Positions 1-11,662 of a stretch of 64,000 bases of DNA are shown piece after piece. The position numbers were made by a program, and so were the translations under genes. The notes below the pieces were generated by a model. That model saw nothing but the letters and a program-made list of their open reading frames with translations. It did not search any database and had not been told where the DNA came from. Origin of the DNA: Heterocephalus glaber (taxonomy: Eukaryota > Chordata > Mammalia > Rodentia > Bathyergidae); contig NW_004624732.1 of assembly GCF_000247695.1 (NCBI RefSeq), positions 21,720,017-21,784,016 on the forward strand. The letters are read 5' to 3'. How positions within the stretch are numbered: position 1 is the stretch's first letter; the number at the start of each line of letters is the position of its first letter.

Positions 1-224
1 CCTGGTGTTGTCATATAGGTAGGTTTTCAAGCTAGGAATATACTTTCTTTAATAGGTGCTATTCAAATTTTATATTTCCTCTAGAGTTAGTTTCATTAAT
101 TTGTCTTCCAAGTTACTTCTTAGAAGTTGTCGAATTTATTTCAAAAAAGATTTTTGAAATATGCTTCCTATATCCTTTTAAATTCTGTAAATTCTGTGGT
201 AATGTCTCCTAGATCTTAATATTG

Positions 225-505
225 TAATTTTAAAAAATGTATAACTGATATTGTGTAACAGGAAGAAAAAGTCTAAAAGATCAGGGGAATTGGGAGGGGT
301 AGGGGAAGGGAAAAAATATGAGAAGAGAAAAAAAAAATGGAAACAAAGTCTTTGCAAATAGGGAGGGGTGGAGGGGGTGAAGGGTGAGCAAGGGAAGGGG
401 AAAAAAATAAGAACCAAGATACTCATGTAAAGGTACAAGTTCCCAATGATGAATGTAACTGTATTTTATCCTGAAAATGTACCAATATACTTAATGGGAA
501 AAAAC
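225..505 (+). mobile_element. L1 3' UTR fragment, sense
   Basis: Purine-rich stretch with repeated GGGAGGGG-type runs, followed by the terminal segment shared by several other copies in this window (ACAAGTTCCCAATGATGAAT, then AATGTACCAATA). The same sequence recurs at 52735-53043 and in reverse orientation at 4078-4500, 29207-29500 and 32505-32850. It is a 5'-truncated L1 insertion with no coding capacity. The polyA end has decayed. Confidence 0.8.
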
Positions 506-859
506 CCCACCAATGACCATTAATTAAATCCCAGGACAGAAAAATGCATCAGATTCCATAGGAGCACATAGGTAAAAACTCTAAAAAATCCTGGATCACT
601 GGTGAAGACTGTACCATGATTTTGCATCATCAAATTCCCCAAGAATCAAACAATATGCAGAAAAAATAATCTCAAAAATTGTTTACTTTATCACTGATTC
701 TTTCAATACTTAGAAAATGTGACTGGCTCAAAATTAATTCTGCTCAATACCCATTTTCTGAATGGAAGGCACAAACTGCACATACACTATTGTCTCTACT
801 ACTTATATAGTGGAAAGAGATGTAACTCCCAAAACTATTAAATATCTGAAATAAGAGTT
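506..859. other. unassigned AT-rich sequence
   Basis: No repeat family, open frame or RNA structure that I can recognise. The open frame running into 744-1007 on the minus strand covers part of the LTR that follows and has no recognisable domain. Confidence 0.4.
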
Positions 860-1455
860 TGGGTTTTTTAAAAATCAAAGAATAAATTTTCGGAACAACA
901 GAGGTTAAGAGTAGGAAAAATTTATTGGGAGAAAGAAAGCTTCTGCCTAAGAGAGACAAAAGGGGGACTGGAAAGTGGGTTGCCCACTCACCCCACTTTT
1001 CAAACATGTTTTATACAGCAAAGTCATGTGGTGAGGTGGGTACAAAGTGGGACAAAACTATATAAGACTCAATGGAAATTTACAAGGTGGGCATTAAGTG
1101 GCGACAAAACTGTGACCAACCAATAAGGTTACAAGAACAGTCACCCAGGTAATATTGATTAAATGGGGCTCAAATGGGGGAGCAAGTCAAGTAGCAAGCA
1201 TACAAGGATTTTCAGTTAGAATGGGGGTCAGTGATATTTCCTGGAAAGGCTGGGTTAAGACCTTGACCCTCCACCTAGGTGATTGATATCTATTTAGAAT
1301 ATCAATCACTTCTATTTAGCCCCAGGAGAAGCACAAGGGTGTGTAGTTTCTCTCCTTTTACAATTTTGGCCTTCAGTAAATGTGTCTTGATTGATCTTCA
1401 TGGTGGCTCCTTGCTGTGTTGGCTCCTAGAGGGCTGGTGCTGTCTAACTACACAC
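860..1455 (-). mobile_element. solo LTR-like element (ERV), antisense
   Basis: On the minus strand a TATAAAA box (1009-1015) is followed about 85 bp later by an AATAAA polyadenylation signal (921-926). This is the spacing of an LTR U3/R region. The sequence is more GC-rich than its surroundings. I see no gag, pol or env sequence next to it, so it would be a solo LTR. The family is not recognised and both ends are uncertain. Confidence 0.45.
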
Positions 1456-3180
1456 AAGATATCTGATTAAATTATCTATCTACAATGCTACCAGTTAAAA
1501 TCAAATTCAAGGGAAAGTACCTGGAGCTTTTAGAGGACACCATGGAGCAGCCAAAACAAGTAGTGGAAAGTCCATTTTGATCACTTGTTCACCAATAACC
1601 ATCTGAAAGTGTGCTCTATACCAGGAACTACAGCACATCACGTTAAATGCATGGTGATATCCTAATGCCAGGCAATTCTGATAAATGCTGGCCCTCATGT
1701 ACAGAAGTCTTTCCAGTCTTCAAGGCTTTCCAAAGCCCAATTATCAGCCCTTTGGACTGATGTGTTACTTGTGTAGAACACTCCAATGCATCTACCAACT
1801 CTGTCTCCTATCTACATTTCCAACTCATTGAGCCAACTGAAAATGCACCACTGAATTTTAAAATTCTCCCTTAGAGATGTTTATCTGCTGCTGGTTAAGA
1901 ATCACATCTGACAAAAGTAAAATCTATATTTTAGCCTAATCTGAAGGTTCGAGCACAGTTACCTGAGAAAAACAGAGTGTGGGGAGGTATAACAATAAGC
2001 ATTGCTACTATTGTTCCTGCCAAAACCCCTCATGTGCCAAAAAGCCAAGAGACATAGGAAGAGTTGTACTAAGGAAAAATGTGCTGTTTATTCAGGTCTT
2101 CTTAAGCCTAGGTTTGCAAGGTAGGGGGCTAAGGGCATGATAAAAATAAGGAAAAGAAATCCACAGTCTGAATTTCTGAACAGTATAGCTAGATATTACA
2201 TATACTTATGTATTATTCTGCAAGACTGTAACAAACACCACTTGTATGCATAATATGTTATATATAAGGAAAAAGCCAAAGCAACAAAAGATACATATTT
2301 CTTTCTGAATATAATGCTGAAAGTGCCTGTGATATAACCACCCCTTGTTCCTAGCACTTTCTGGATAGTAGCCCATTGTGTGCATTAATATAGTTCACTG
2401 AATGAACATGGCAATATATTTTGTCAGGGTTAGTTAGAATTTTCTCAATAAGAATTAGCATCTCAATTTTCAGAATGTTTTACCTGCAAATCACCCACAG
2501 CTGGGGATGTAGCAAAGGCTGTAACAATGATGTTACCATATTATCACATATTACCAATCACTTTACCTGTGATCTAGTGGCTATTCATCTTCTAGGCAAA
2601 TATTTTATTTATTAATTAATGAGCAACAGTAAGTGTCACATTTAAGGACAATTGAAAAGAAAGCATATGCATACTTTACCTTTTTGTTAGAAATACTGTA
2701 TTTTAAAATAGAGAAATCTTTTCTGGGTTGAATAAGAACAATTTTAAAACTCAGACCTGTCAGTTAATTTAAATGTGACAAATGCAATCTCTTGGAGGAT
2801 TTGTACTGTGGTTCATGGAGATGCCTGGAGAGAAAGCTTCTGGTCTTCCACAGAGGCATGAACTATGGTAGGACAGTGGTGCCGACTCTGTAAGATTTAG
2901 TCGCCTTTATTTTCCCTGGATGCTGAAAGTAGCAGGTGGAGAAAGCAGCTATTTATTAAAATTTATTCAGTCTATTGTTTACAAAAAATGAACGCATATG
3001 TGAAGGAAAGTTCTGGAACATAATTGTGTATGTATGTTTCACAAATGGAATTCAATGTGTTTGAATATACATAGCACTGTGTGGATTTATAGAAAGCCTT
3101 TTTAATTAATGATTTCTAAATATTCATATTTATAAATGAGCATACTTAAAACATTTTCTACTGCCATTTGTGGATTCTTT
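1456..3180. other. unassigned intergenic sequence
   Basis: AT-rich single-copy-looking DNA. The few open frames (near 1507-1698 and 2421-2615) are under 65 codons, lack recognisable domains and have no splice-site context that I can support. Nothing further is recognised. Confidence 0.4.
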
Positions 3181-3189
3181 ACTTTTACT

Positions 3190-3605
3190 TTATTTTTAAT
3201 TCATCTATGGTTATGACACAAAATAGTTACATTCTTTTTGAGAACTTCATATATATATATATATATATGTATGTATATGTGTGTGTATAAAATTTCTTGC
3301 TCATTTTTGTCCCTTTATTTCCCTCTCTTCTGCCTCCTTCCTTCAGTCCCCTTCTGTAGTAGACCCTTTTATATTTTTTATTAATACATGTTTACATTAC
3401 ATAATATTTGCATTGCTTGTGGAGTTGGTATGTGTGCATCACATACCTTCATTATTTTGTTCATGCTCTTTCTTGCTCCTCCCTTTTCCTCCCTCCACCT
3501 CATGTTCCCCTTCCCATTTCAGAAAAATCCATCTCCAGAATTCCTATTATCTATCTGTAATACAGGAATTTTTATATTTTCCAAAGTTAAGAATTTCTAA
3601 ATACT
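3190..3605 (-). mobile_element. possible old L1 3' tail, antisense
   Basis: Pyrimidine-rich run (CCCTTTT, CCTCCCTCC and similar) in an order that resembles the complement of an L1 3' UTR, but it is much more diverged than the clear copies at 4078 and 32505. The 108-residue open frame on the plus strand here is Ser/Phe/Pro-rich and is an artefact of the pyrimidine tract. Confidence 0.3.
3249..3288. repeat. (AT)n / (GT)n microsatellite
   Basis: A run of AT dinucleotides passes into GTAT and GTGT units. Likely polymorphic. Confidence 0.85.
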
Positions 3606-4506
3606 AAAGTTCCACTTGTCAGGTATAGCATTCCTTCCAGTAGACTGGCTCGCTCTCATTATATCCATTGAGATAGAAGAAAGTACTGTGGAGCTGCTGC
3701 TTATCAAAATAAAACTTCCTAAATCTTTACTTCCATCATGAAAAAGAAATGACCATCCTCAAACATAAATGACCTCCAACAACAAGTGACTAGTATGCAA
3801 CAGGATTCCTGCCACTGTCATCAACAATGTGTAGGAGCAGCATAGGAACTGCTCAGGTCACTTTAAGAGAGTACATGTGGATAGGAAGGAATTATATTCA
3901 ATTAAAAATATAACTTTACAAATAACATTCATCTTCTAAATTTATATTCTTGGGCATTTTTAAATCTTTACACTTTTTCTATATACAAATTTAATTTTTT
4001 AAGCCATGAAAAATATATAGTTTTTATGCATCTTAATATTTTATTTTATAGCCTGCCCAGACTCTCCCTGCTCCTTTTTAAAAAAAATTTATTGATACAT
4101 TTTAAGTATACAGTATAATCACATTCATCATTGAATATTTGCACCTTTACATAATCTCTCCTGAGTTATTTTTCCTCATTCCCCTGCCTTCCCTTCAACC
4201 CCGCCATCCCTCCCAATTTGCAAAGACTTTATTTCCATTTTTTCATTTGCTCATGTTAATTCAATTCCCTTCTTTCTTTCCCCTACCCAACCCAATTTCC
4301 CTTGCCCTTTGCCCCTTTTCTTCCTATTTCACATTATCTATCATACCTTTTAGTCGTTTCCATTTTCCATTTCTCATACTAGAGAAACTATTTGGTATTT
4401 ACATGCATCTACTATTTATTTCACTTAAGAGTATAGCCTCAGTGTGCATCTATTTAGCAATAAATGTCTCTAATTTCTCATTTTTATAGCTGAGTAGTAC
4501 TTCATT

Positions 4507-7500
4507 TTATAAAAACCCCCATATTTTCTTTATTGAGTCTCCAGTTGATGGGCAATTGGGCTGCTTCCAAATTTTAGCTATTACAAATTGTGCTGCTATA
4601 AACATGGGTGCACATATATCACTGAGGTATGATTCTTTTAATTCCTTTGGGAAGATACACAGCAAGGAAATAGCTGGGTCAATTGGAACTTCTAATCCTA
4701 GTTCTTCAAGGTATCTCCGTACAGATTTCCACAGTGGTTGCACCTGTCTTCACTAGCACCAACAAGGGAGCAGTGTTCCTCTTTTACCACAGCATTGTCA
4801 GCATTTATTATTGGTTTATTTTATGATAAATAGCCATTCTTTCTGGGGTGAGGTGGAATCTCAGAATTGTTTTCATTTGCATCTCACAAATGACCAGTGA
4901 TGTTGAACATTTTCTCATATGTTTATTTGGTATTTATACTTCTTTGTCTGAGAAATGTCTGTTCATTTCAGATGCTCATTTTCAGATTGGGTCTTTAAAT
5001 TTGGGAGGTCTGATTTTTTAAGTTCTTTATATATGCTAGACTCTATCTATAGTCCTTTTTCTGAGCAATAGCAGGTGAAAATTTTTTTCCCACATTGTGG
5101 GTTGTCTGTTCATACTGTTGGTGGTTTCTCTTGTGCAGAAGCTTTTTAATGAGATGAGATTCCACTTGTTGATTTTTTGTGCTAGTTCATGTGCCACTGA
5201 GGTTTTGTTCATAAAAATCTTTTTCTACACAGTGTCTTCAAGAGTTCTACCTAACCTCTGTTCCAGCCAGTTCACCATTTCTGTTTTCATATTTTTTAGT
5301 GCATGGCGAGAGATATAGATCTAGTTTTGGAAAGTTGAAATCCAGTTTTTCCAGCATCATTCATTAAAGAGGATCTCTTTCCTCCAGTGAGGGTGTTTAG
5401 CTCCTTTGTCAAAGATGAGGTGACTGAGTGTGTCTGGAGTTGTTTCTCCATCACCTAATCTGTGACACTGGTCTTCAGGTCTGTTTATTTTCCATGACCA
5501 TGCTGTTTTTATCACAGTGGCTTTGTAGTACAGTTTCAAGTTGAGGAAAGTGATACCCCCTGCCATTTCTCTGTTGCCCAGAATTGATTTTGCTATTCTA
5601 GGTCTCTTCTTGTTCCAAATGAATTTTTGGATTGTTTTCTCAAGGTCTGTGAAGTATACTGCTGCAATTTCAATTGGGATTGCAGTGAATCTATATAGTA
5701 ATTTTGAAACTTTGGCCATTTTCACTATGTTGATTCTTCCTACCCAGGAGCAAGAGATGTCTTTCCATTTTCTGATATCATCTTCAATCTGTCTTTACAG
5801 AGTGCTATAGTTTTCAGAGAAGAGGTCTTTGATTTCCTCTGTTAGATTGATTCCTAGCTATGTCAGCTTTTTGGTTTCTATTGTGAAAGGAATTATTTGC
5901 CCTATTTCTCAGTGAGTCTGTTGCTTGTGTAGAGGAAAGATATTGATTTTTGTGTGTTGCCTTTGTACCCAGCTACTTCAGTGAATTTGGTTATTAAGTC
6001 CAGAAGACTTTTGGTGGAGTTCTTTGGGTCTTCTATATAGAGTATCATGTCATCTTCAACTAGTGACAAATTGACTTCTTCATTTCCTCTTTATTCCTTT
6101 TCTTTCTTTCTCTTGTCTAATTGCCATGCCTAATGTTTCCAGAACTATATTGAGCAAGAGTAGTGATAGTGGACATCTTTGTCTTGTTCCTGATTTTAGT
6201 GTGAAGGATTTCAGTCTTTGACCATTTAGTATGATATTGGCTGTTGGCTTTTCATAGATGGCTTTTATCAATTTGAGGTAGAGACCATCTATTCCAATTT
6301 TTTGTAAGGTTTATATCATAAATCCATGATGGACTTTGTCAAATGCTTTTTCTGCATCTGTGGAAATAATCATATGGTTTTTGTCCTTGGGTCTATTGAT
6401 ATAGTGTATTACATTGATTGATTTCCATATGTTGAACTATTCCTGCATCCCTGGGATGAATCTCACTTGATCAGGATGTACGATCTTCTTGATGATCTTC
6501 TGCATTCTGTTTGCCAGCATCTTATTAAGAATTTTTGCATCTATGTTCATTAGTGAGATTGGACTGTAGTTCTCTTTTTCAGTTGGGTCTTTCTCTGCTT
6601 TGAGGATCAAGGTGATGCTTGTTTCCAGGAATGAATTCAGGAATATTGCTTCCCTTTCAATTTCATTGAAGAGTCTAAAGAGTAGTGGCAACAGTGCCTC
6701 TCTAAACCTATTAGAATTCCACAGTGAAGCCATCAAGACCCAGGCTGTTTTAGTTGGTAAGTTTTTAATTACGGTTTCAATTTCATTGATTGATATTGGG
6801 ATTTTTTGGAATTTTTAGGTCTTCTTTGTTCAAATTTGGTAATTCATGTGTATCTGGGAATCTGTCCAATACATCTGTGTTTTCCTTCTTGTTGGCATGT
6901 AGGTTCTGGAAGTAGGTATTGATGATCCTCTGGATTTCTGCTGTGTCTGGTGTAATTTCATCCTTTTTATTCCTAATGACATGGATTTGGTCCTTTTCTT
7001 TCCTTTTTTGATAAGGTTGGCTAAAGGTTTATCAATTTTATTTATTCTTTCAAAGAAAAAACTATTTGCTTCATTGAATTTTTTTGTATTGTTCTCTTAG
7101 TCTCCATTGCACTGATATCTGCTCTGATCTTTATAATTTCTGACCTTTTGTGACCTTTGAGTTTGTCCTGCTCTTCTTTTTCTGGAAGCTTGAGCTTCAG
7201 CACCAGGTTGTTTAATTTGGTTTGCTCTGTTTTCCTAACATGAGTATTCTCTGATATGAATTTCCCTCATATTTTCCAGCTTTCATTGTGTCCCCTAGAT
7301 TCCAATATGTTGTATTTTCCCTTTCATTTAATTGTAAGAGTTCTGATTTCTTCTTTAATTTCCTCTGTAATTCACTGGGTATTTGAAACTGTGCTGATCA
7401 GTTTCCATGTATGAAATTATGAAATTCTTGTGGTTTCTTTTCCTATTGATCTCCAATTTCATTGCATTATGGGCTGATAATATACAGGGGATAATTTCAA

Positions 7501-8262
7501 TTCCTTTGCACTTATTTAAACATGTTCTATGAGCAATTATGTGGTCTATTTTGGAGAACAACCTGTGTGCTGCTGAAAAGAATGTGTATTCTGACTTTGT
7601 GGGGTGGAACACTCTGTGAACATCTGTTATGTTCATTTGTTCAAGAGTTTGATTGAGTTCTAGTATTTCATTGTTTATTCTTTTGTCTAGTTGATTTGTG
7701 ACAGTGGGGTATTGAGGTCCCCCACTACTATTGTATTAGTGCTTATTTGATTTTTCATGTCCGTTAGTATTTGTTTTATATAGTTGGGTGCACTAGTGTT
7801 TGGTGCATATATGTTTATGATTGTCAACTCTTCCTCTTGGATTGTTCCCTTTACAAGGATATAGTGTCCTTCTTTTTCTTAATCAGTGTTGGTTTGAAAT
7901 CCACTTGATCTGCAAAGAGTATAAATACTCCTGCTTTTTTTCAGGTTCTTGTTACATGAAGTATTGTTTTCCACCCTTTAACTTTCAGTCTAGGGCTGGG
8001 GATGTAGCTCAGTTGTTCTGCCACCTGTGTCAGAAGTACAAGGACCCATGTTTGATCCCTGATCCCCACCCCCCAAAAGGAAAGAAAGAAATGATATCTT
8101 TCAGTCTATGAGTTTCTTTTTGAATTAAGTGTGTTTCTTGTATGCAGCATATTGTTGAACCTTGCTTCTTGACCCATTCTGCCAGTCTATTTCTTTTGAT
8201 TGGTGAGTTGAAACCATTAACATTGATGGTTATAACTGATACATATTGAATTATCACTCTGA
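4507..8262 (-). pseudogene. L1 ORF2 remnant (endonuclease + reverse transcriptase)
   Basis: L1 ORF2 encodes a protein with an N-terminal APE-like endonuclease, a central reverse transcriptase and a Cys-rich C-terminus, used for target-primed reverse transcription. Here the endonuclease start is readable near 8110-8262 (VITINVNGFNSPIKRNRL, then IQETHL). The RT is readable in pieces at 6437-6736 and 6080-6271, and the downstream region at 5357-5725 (IQKFIWNKKRPRIAKSIL). The C-terminus ends at a stop at 4507. The catalytic FADD-type motif near 6040-6050 reads VEDD, so its Ala is replaced. Multiple stops and frameshifts separate the pieces, and a SINE with its duplication adds about 116 bp. Without the SINE, the span is near 1,210 codons, a little under the usual L1 ORF2 length. 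It is a dead copy. Confidence 0.9.
7993..8097 (+). mobile_element. ID-like tRNA-derived SINE inside L1 ORF2
   Basis: The body begins GGGCTGGGGATGTAGCTCAG (A box) and contains a GTTTGATCC B box followed by an A-rich tail. It is flanked by an 11-bp target-site duplication, CTTTCAGTCTA, at 7982-7992 and 8098-8108. It interrupts the L1 endonuclease region, so it is younger than that L1. Confidence 0.92.
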
Positions 8263-8329
8263 TGACTTTTTCTTTTTGTTTGATTCTCCCCTTTTGCATT
8301 TAATCTCTTGTCATGCTTGATGGATTCAT

Positions 8330-9284
8330 TCAGCTTGGCTTCCTGGGGTTGTGATCCTCATGGTCTTTTCCTAGGATATTGTCTACAATTTTTTGCAGTG
8401 CTGGTTTGGTATTCATGAAGTTCCTGAGATGATCTTTGTCATGAAAGTATGTTATTTCTCCATCAATTTGGAAAAATAGTTTTGCAGGGTATATCAATCT
8501 GGTTGGAGGCTGTTTTCCTTTAGGGCTTGAAATATGTCACTCCAAGATCTTCTTGCCTTGATGGTTTGTGTTGAGAAGTCTGCTGTGATTCTGATGGGCT
8601 CTCCTTTGTATGTGATTTGTTTCTTTTCTCTAACTGCTTGTAGAATTTTTTTCTTCTGTTGAGCTTCTGGAATCTTATTTATTATCTGCCTATGTGTCAA
8701 ATTTTTTTTATCATGGGTAATTGGAGTCCTATATCCCTCACTTATCTGTATGTCAAGTTCTTTTCCCCTATTTGGGAAATTTTCTGCTATTACTTCTGTG
8801 AATAGTTTTTCTTTTTATATTGTCTGCACTCTCCCCTATTTCTTCATTGGACTCCAATCAGCCTTATGTTATTCTTCTTTGCATCGTCTATCAGCTGCTG
8901 GATTGACTTCATATGGTCCCTTATTATTCTAAAGAAAATTTTCTTTTCCTAATCACTAATTGCAATCTTATCTTCTGTATCTGAAGTTCTGTCCTCACAT
9001 TGGCTCATTCTGCTGCTTGAACTTTCAAAGGAGTTTTTAATTTCCTGGAAATCTGTTTGTATCTGTTTTATGGATTTCATTTGTTTCTGATCTTGGGATT
9101 CCATCATGTTCCTCAGCTCCTCTATTTTTTTATGTGTGTTTCCTCTAGATTTATTAATTATGTCTTGCACTATGTTCACAATCTCTGCTGATATCTGAGA
9201 AATTATTTCTCATTTCATTTTTTCCAGATCCTCTTTTGTTGCCAGTTCAGAGAGTCTAAGTGGTTGCATATCAGATTGTTCCAT
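8330..9284 (-). pseudogene. L1 ORF1 remnant (RNA-binding chaperone)
   Basis: L1 ORF1 makes a trimeric coiled-coil RNA-binding protein that coats L1 RNA. The likely original ATG is at 9284-9282, opening MEQSDMQPLRLSELATKEDL. An in-frame stop follows soon after this. Next comes a Lys/Glu/Gln-rich coiled-coil segment (8949-9179, ending with the SQCEDRTSDTEDKI signature). After a broken stretch, the C-terminal domain is readable at 8494-8700 (VREKKQITYKGEPIRITADF). The predicted terminal stop is at 8330-8332. About 318 codons is slightly short of typical ORF1. The identification is firm and the copy is not functional. Confidence 0.88.
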
Positions 9285-9396
9285 CTCATTTCTCTTTGTG
9301 GTTGCTTTACAGGATCTGAAAGTCTGGTTTTGAACATTGTTTACATGTCTTCTTATTTCAATGGGTTGGGGATGGGTGATGCTGGCCTATGCATGG

Positions 9397-9630
9397 CTCA
9401 CCTCCTAAGCACTGGGGGAGTGCTCTGCTCCTCAGCACTCAGGGTGGTGGTAAGGTGGTCTGAAAGGCTCATCTCCTCAGTGCTGGTGGGGGGCTCTGCT
9501 CTTTGGTGCTGGGGCCGGTGGTACGGCAGCCTGAATATTTCAGCTCCTTGGTGCTGGGGGCTCTCTACTCCTCGGTGCTCAAGGAGGTGGTATTGTGGCC
9601 CAAAAGGCTCACCTCCTTGGCACTAAAATG
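9397..9630 (-). repeat. 71-bp tandem repeat in L1 5' region
   Basis: Three successive units start at 9397, 9468 and 9539 (lengths 71, 71 and 69), followed by a partial fourth unit from 9608. Each unit carries CTC-CTCC-GTGCT-GG then GCTC-CTC-GTGCT. The repeat is GC-rich against an AT-rich background and lies about 110 bp upstream of the ORF1 start on the L1 sense strand. This is where rodent L1 promoter monomers usually lie. A promoter role is inference. Confidence 0.75.
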
Positions 9631-9730
9631 TTGTTTTTAATGTTCAGCATTCCTTGTGGTTCCTATGAAAATTTGGTTTCTTCAGCTGCCAAATTCATTC
9701 TTCGTACCAGACACCATTGCTAATCAATTA

Positions 9731-11197
9731 TTCATTTACCTTTATTTCTTGAGTGGCTGTCATCTAAGCCCCTAAGAAATCAAACAGAAGGTTATGTCCG
9801 GAAAACAAAATATTGAAATAAAATTTCACTTTCTTTGGAGATCTATCAATTTTTAAAGAAGATTTTCCAACATAATGAATTGGCCATGTTTGTACATGTT
9901 TGTACTGCTTTTATGTATTAACAGGATAGGTAAGTACATGCTAGAAATAGAAAGAAATTGAAGAAATTTTGCCCAAATAGGTCCACACACTTAATTTGCC
10001 ATAATGCTTACTTTTAATTTACTGATTTTTTTTTCTGTCGGAAGATTCACCTGGAAACTTTTTTTTCAGGCAAAATAAATCTTTCGCTTGAGTAATTTTT
10101 TGAGGCACTTAGTTTTAGTCCTTGTTATAAAATATCAAACAGAGGCATGCTGGTTGGTGAGGGTTGTAAAGTTGGGGAGGGTATACATGTGAATAAGAGG
10201 CTTGAAATGTTCTCATTATTTGTTATTGGAAAAGTACATTGTTATGGCAGAATGGAATATATTTAGAAGAAAGATGGTCAGTGGCTAGTTGTCATCCTGA
10301 TAGATTGGGATGGTTAGATATTTGTTGTTGCTGTTGTTGTTGTTATTGTTATTAAAAAGCAAGTAAAAGTTTGCTTGGCATTTGAGGAATGCAGAACAGT
10401 TAGATTTAGTTCAATCTCCTTTTCTGTTTTTTGTGCTAATTAAATTAATAAATGTAAAAGTATAGATAATTTAAAACTTTTAACTTGTAACAATCTCTGT
10501 TATATTGAAGTGGTCAAATTAAATAAGATTTATGTCCTTTGAAACACTGTAACTTTAAATTGTATTTAAGAAAACAAGTGAAATTGTGTGTGTACAGTTT
10601 GATGTGGAAAAGAAGTGAAATCCACATTATTTTTTAATACTCATTTATTTGTTTATTTGTATTTAAGAGATAATTTGCAATGGTTTAAAATGAATGATTC
10701 TGAGTAGTTAAATAAACATCAGGAACATTTTTGTGGGGATGGAAGTTTAGACTTGGCTTTAACCTGGCTTCTCAGAGTGCACAACACCATGAGGGTGGGT
10801 CCATGTATGCTCTGGTCCCGAGGGTCCAGAAAACAGTGGGTTTTGAATGGTGTTAAGAAGCAATGATAATAATAGCAAGATAATTTTCACAATCTACATT
10901 AAGTACAGGAAAAGCCATAGAAGAGCAATTATACATACTGATTAATTGGCAGCATTGATTTTTAGCCTCTGAAGAATAAGCCTCAAAATATATTTGGAAA
11001 AACAATCCCATATGATGTAGAGGATATGAATATAGATATAAGCTCTTCTTTGTGTTTTAATGTTTCCTCAGGTAAATAGATGCATGTCAACTGACTTATT
11101 TAATGGCCCTTTTCAAAATATTTAAAATTAAAAAGCATTCTTGAAAACAGATTAGATTATAATGTGAACACAAACATGTTAAATTTATGTTAATAAT
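9731..11197. other. unassigned AT-rich sequence
   Basis: No coding or repeat signature recognised, apart from a short (TTG)n tract at 10322-10354. A short tract near 10740-10840 (AACCTGGC, TGGTCCCGAG) is less AT-rich but shows no reading frame. Confidence 0.4.
10322..10354. repeat. (TTG)n microsatellite
   Basis: Short run of TTG units with one GCTG interruption, passing into TTA units. Confidence 0.75.
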
Positions 11198-11208
11198 GAT
11201 ATATTCTG

Positions 11209-11310
11209 GGCCGGGGATTTAGCTCAGTGCTTTTGTCGCCTGCTGCACAAGTGCAAGGACCTGAGTTTGATCCCTGGTACCAAGAAAAAACAACAACAAC
11301 AACAAAAAAA
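11209..11310 (+). mobile_element. ID-like SINE
   Basis: The body runs from GGCCGGGGATTTAGCTCAG to GATCCCTGGTACC, followed by a (CAA)n-type tail. A perfect 11-bp target-site duplication, GATATATTCTG, lies at 11198-11208 and 11311-11321. Confidence 0.93.
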
Positions 11311-11321
11311 GATATATTCTG

Positions 11322-11660
11322 CTGAAGAGAAACCACCACGCCTCCTGATTTGAAAGTTACTGAAAGATTCCAGGTTACAAAGAGGACACTGGCAACCCCA
11401 GTGCACAGGGTGCTCAACTTTTGAAAGGGGACAGAGAATCCCCTGGATGCTTCACCAGAGGGTTGGACAGAGAGACTAAGCCCCATTGTCCTGTCTCAGG
11501 CAGAGTCACCAAGAACCAGACCAGAGAAGATAATCCTTCTGCCAGGGCTTCAACAAGGAAATTCTCACTGGGAAACTTTTAGAGAGGTGGAGAAGCATGG
11601 CTGGAGGGAAAACAGGGGAGACTGTAGATCAGCTGAGAAAAAACAATGGTGCCTTCAGCC
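11322..11660. other. unassigned, moderately GC sequence
   Basis: Not AT-rich like its surroundings. An open frame on the minus strand (11190-11486) is mostly chance plus SINE sequence. No gene or repeat family is recognised. Confidence 0.35.
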
Positions 11661-11662
11661 GT

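Larger units (their letters stand above)
4078..9730 (-). mobile_element. near-full-length LINE-1, antisense, inactive
   Basis: Read on the minus strand, this is a complete L1 order: a 5' region with a short tandem repeat (9397-9630), an ORF1 remnant (8330-9284), an ORF2 remnant (about 4507-8262) and a purine-rich 3' UTR (4078-4500) ending in an A-rich tail. The length of about 5.6 kb is close to a full rodent L1. Both ORFs carry several stops and frameshifts, and a SINE sits inside ORF2, so it cannot move autonomously. The 3' boundary, where the T-rich run on the plus strand meets unique sequence, is clear. The 5' boundary is uncertain between about 9630 and 9730, where the sequence past the tandem repeat may be 5' UTR or older flank. 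Confidence 0.9.

Noticed and set aside
4139..4489. 116-codon Ser/Phe/Pro-rich open frame on the plus strand
   Set aside because: It is the complement of the purine-rich L1 3' UTR. The same artefact recurs at 178-438, 28079-28334, 29214-29543, 33669-33986, 46207-46479, 46584-46793 and 52780-52995.
9264..9626. 120-codon open frame on the plus strand with repeating Trp/Ser/Gly pattern
   Set aside because: It is antisense to the L1 5' region. The periodicity comes from the 71-bp tandem repeat.
9397..9630. Considered as a CRISPR-like array or minisatellite of independent origin
   Set aside because: Units are directly contiguous without spacers and lie at the expected L1 5' position. The context is mammalian.
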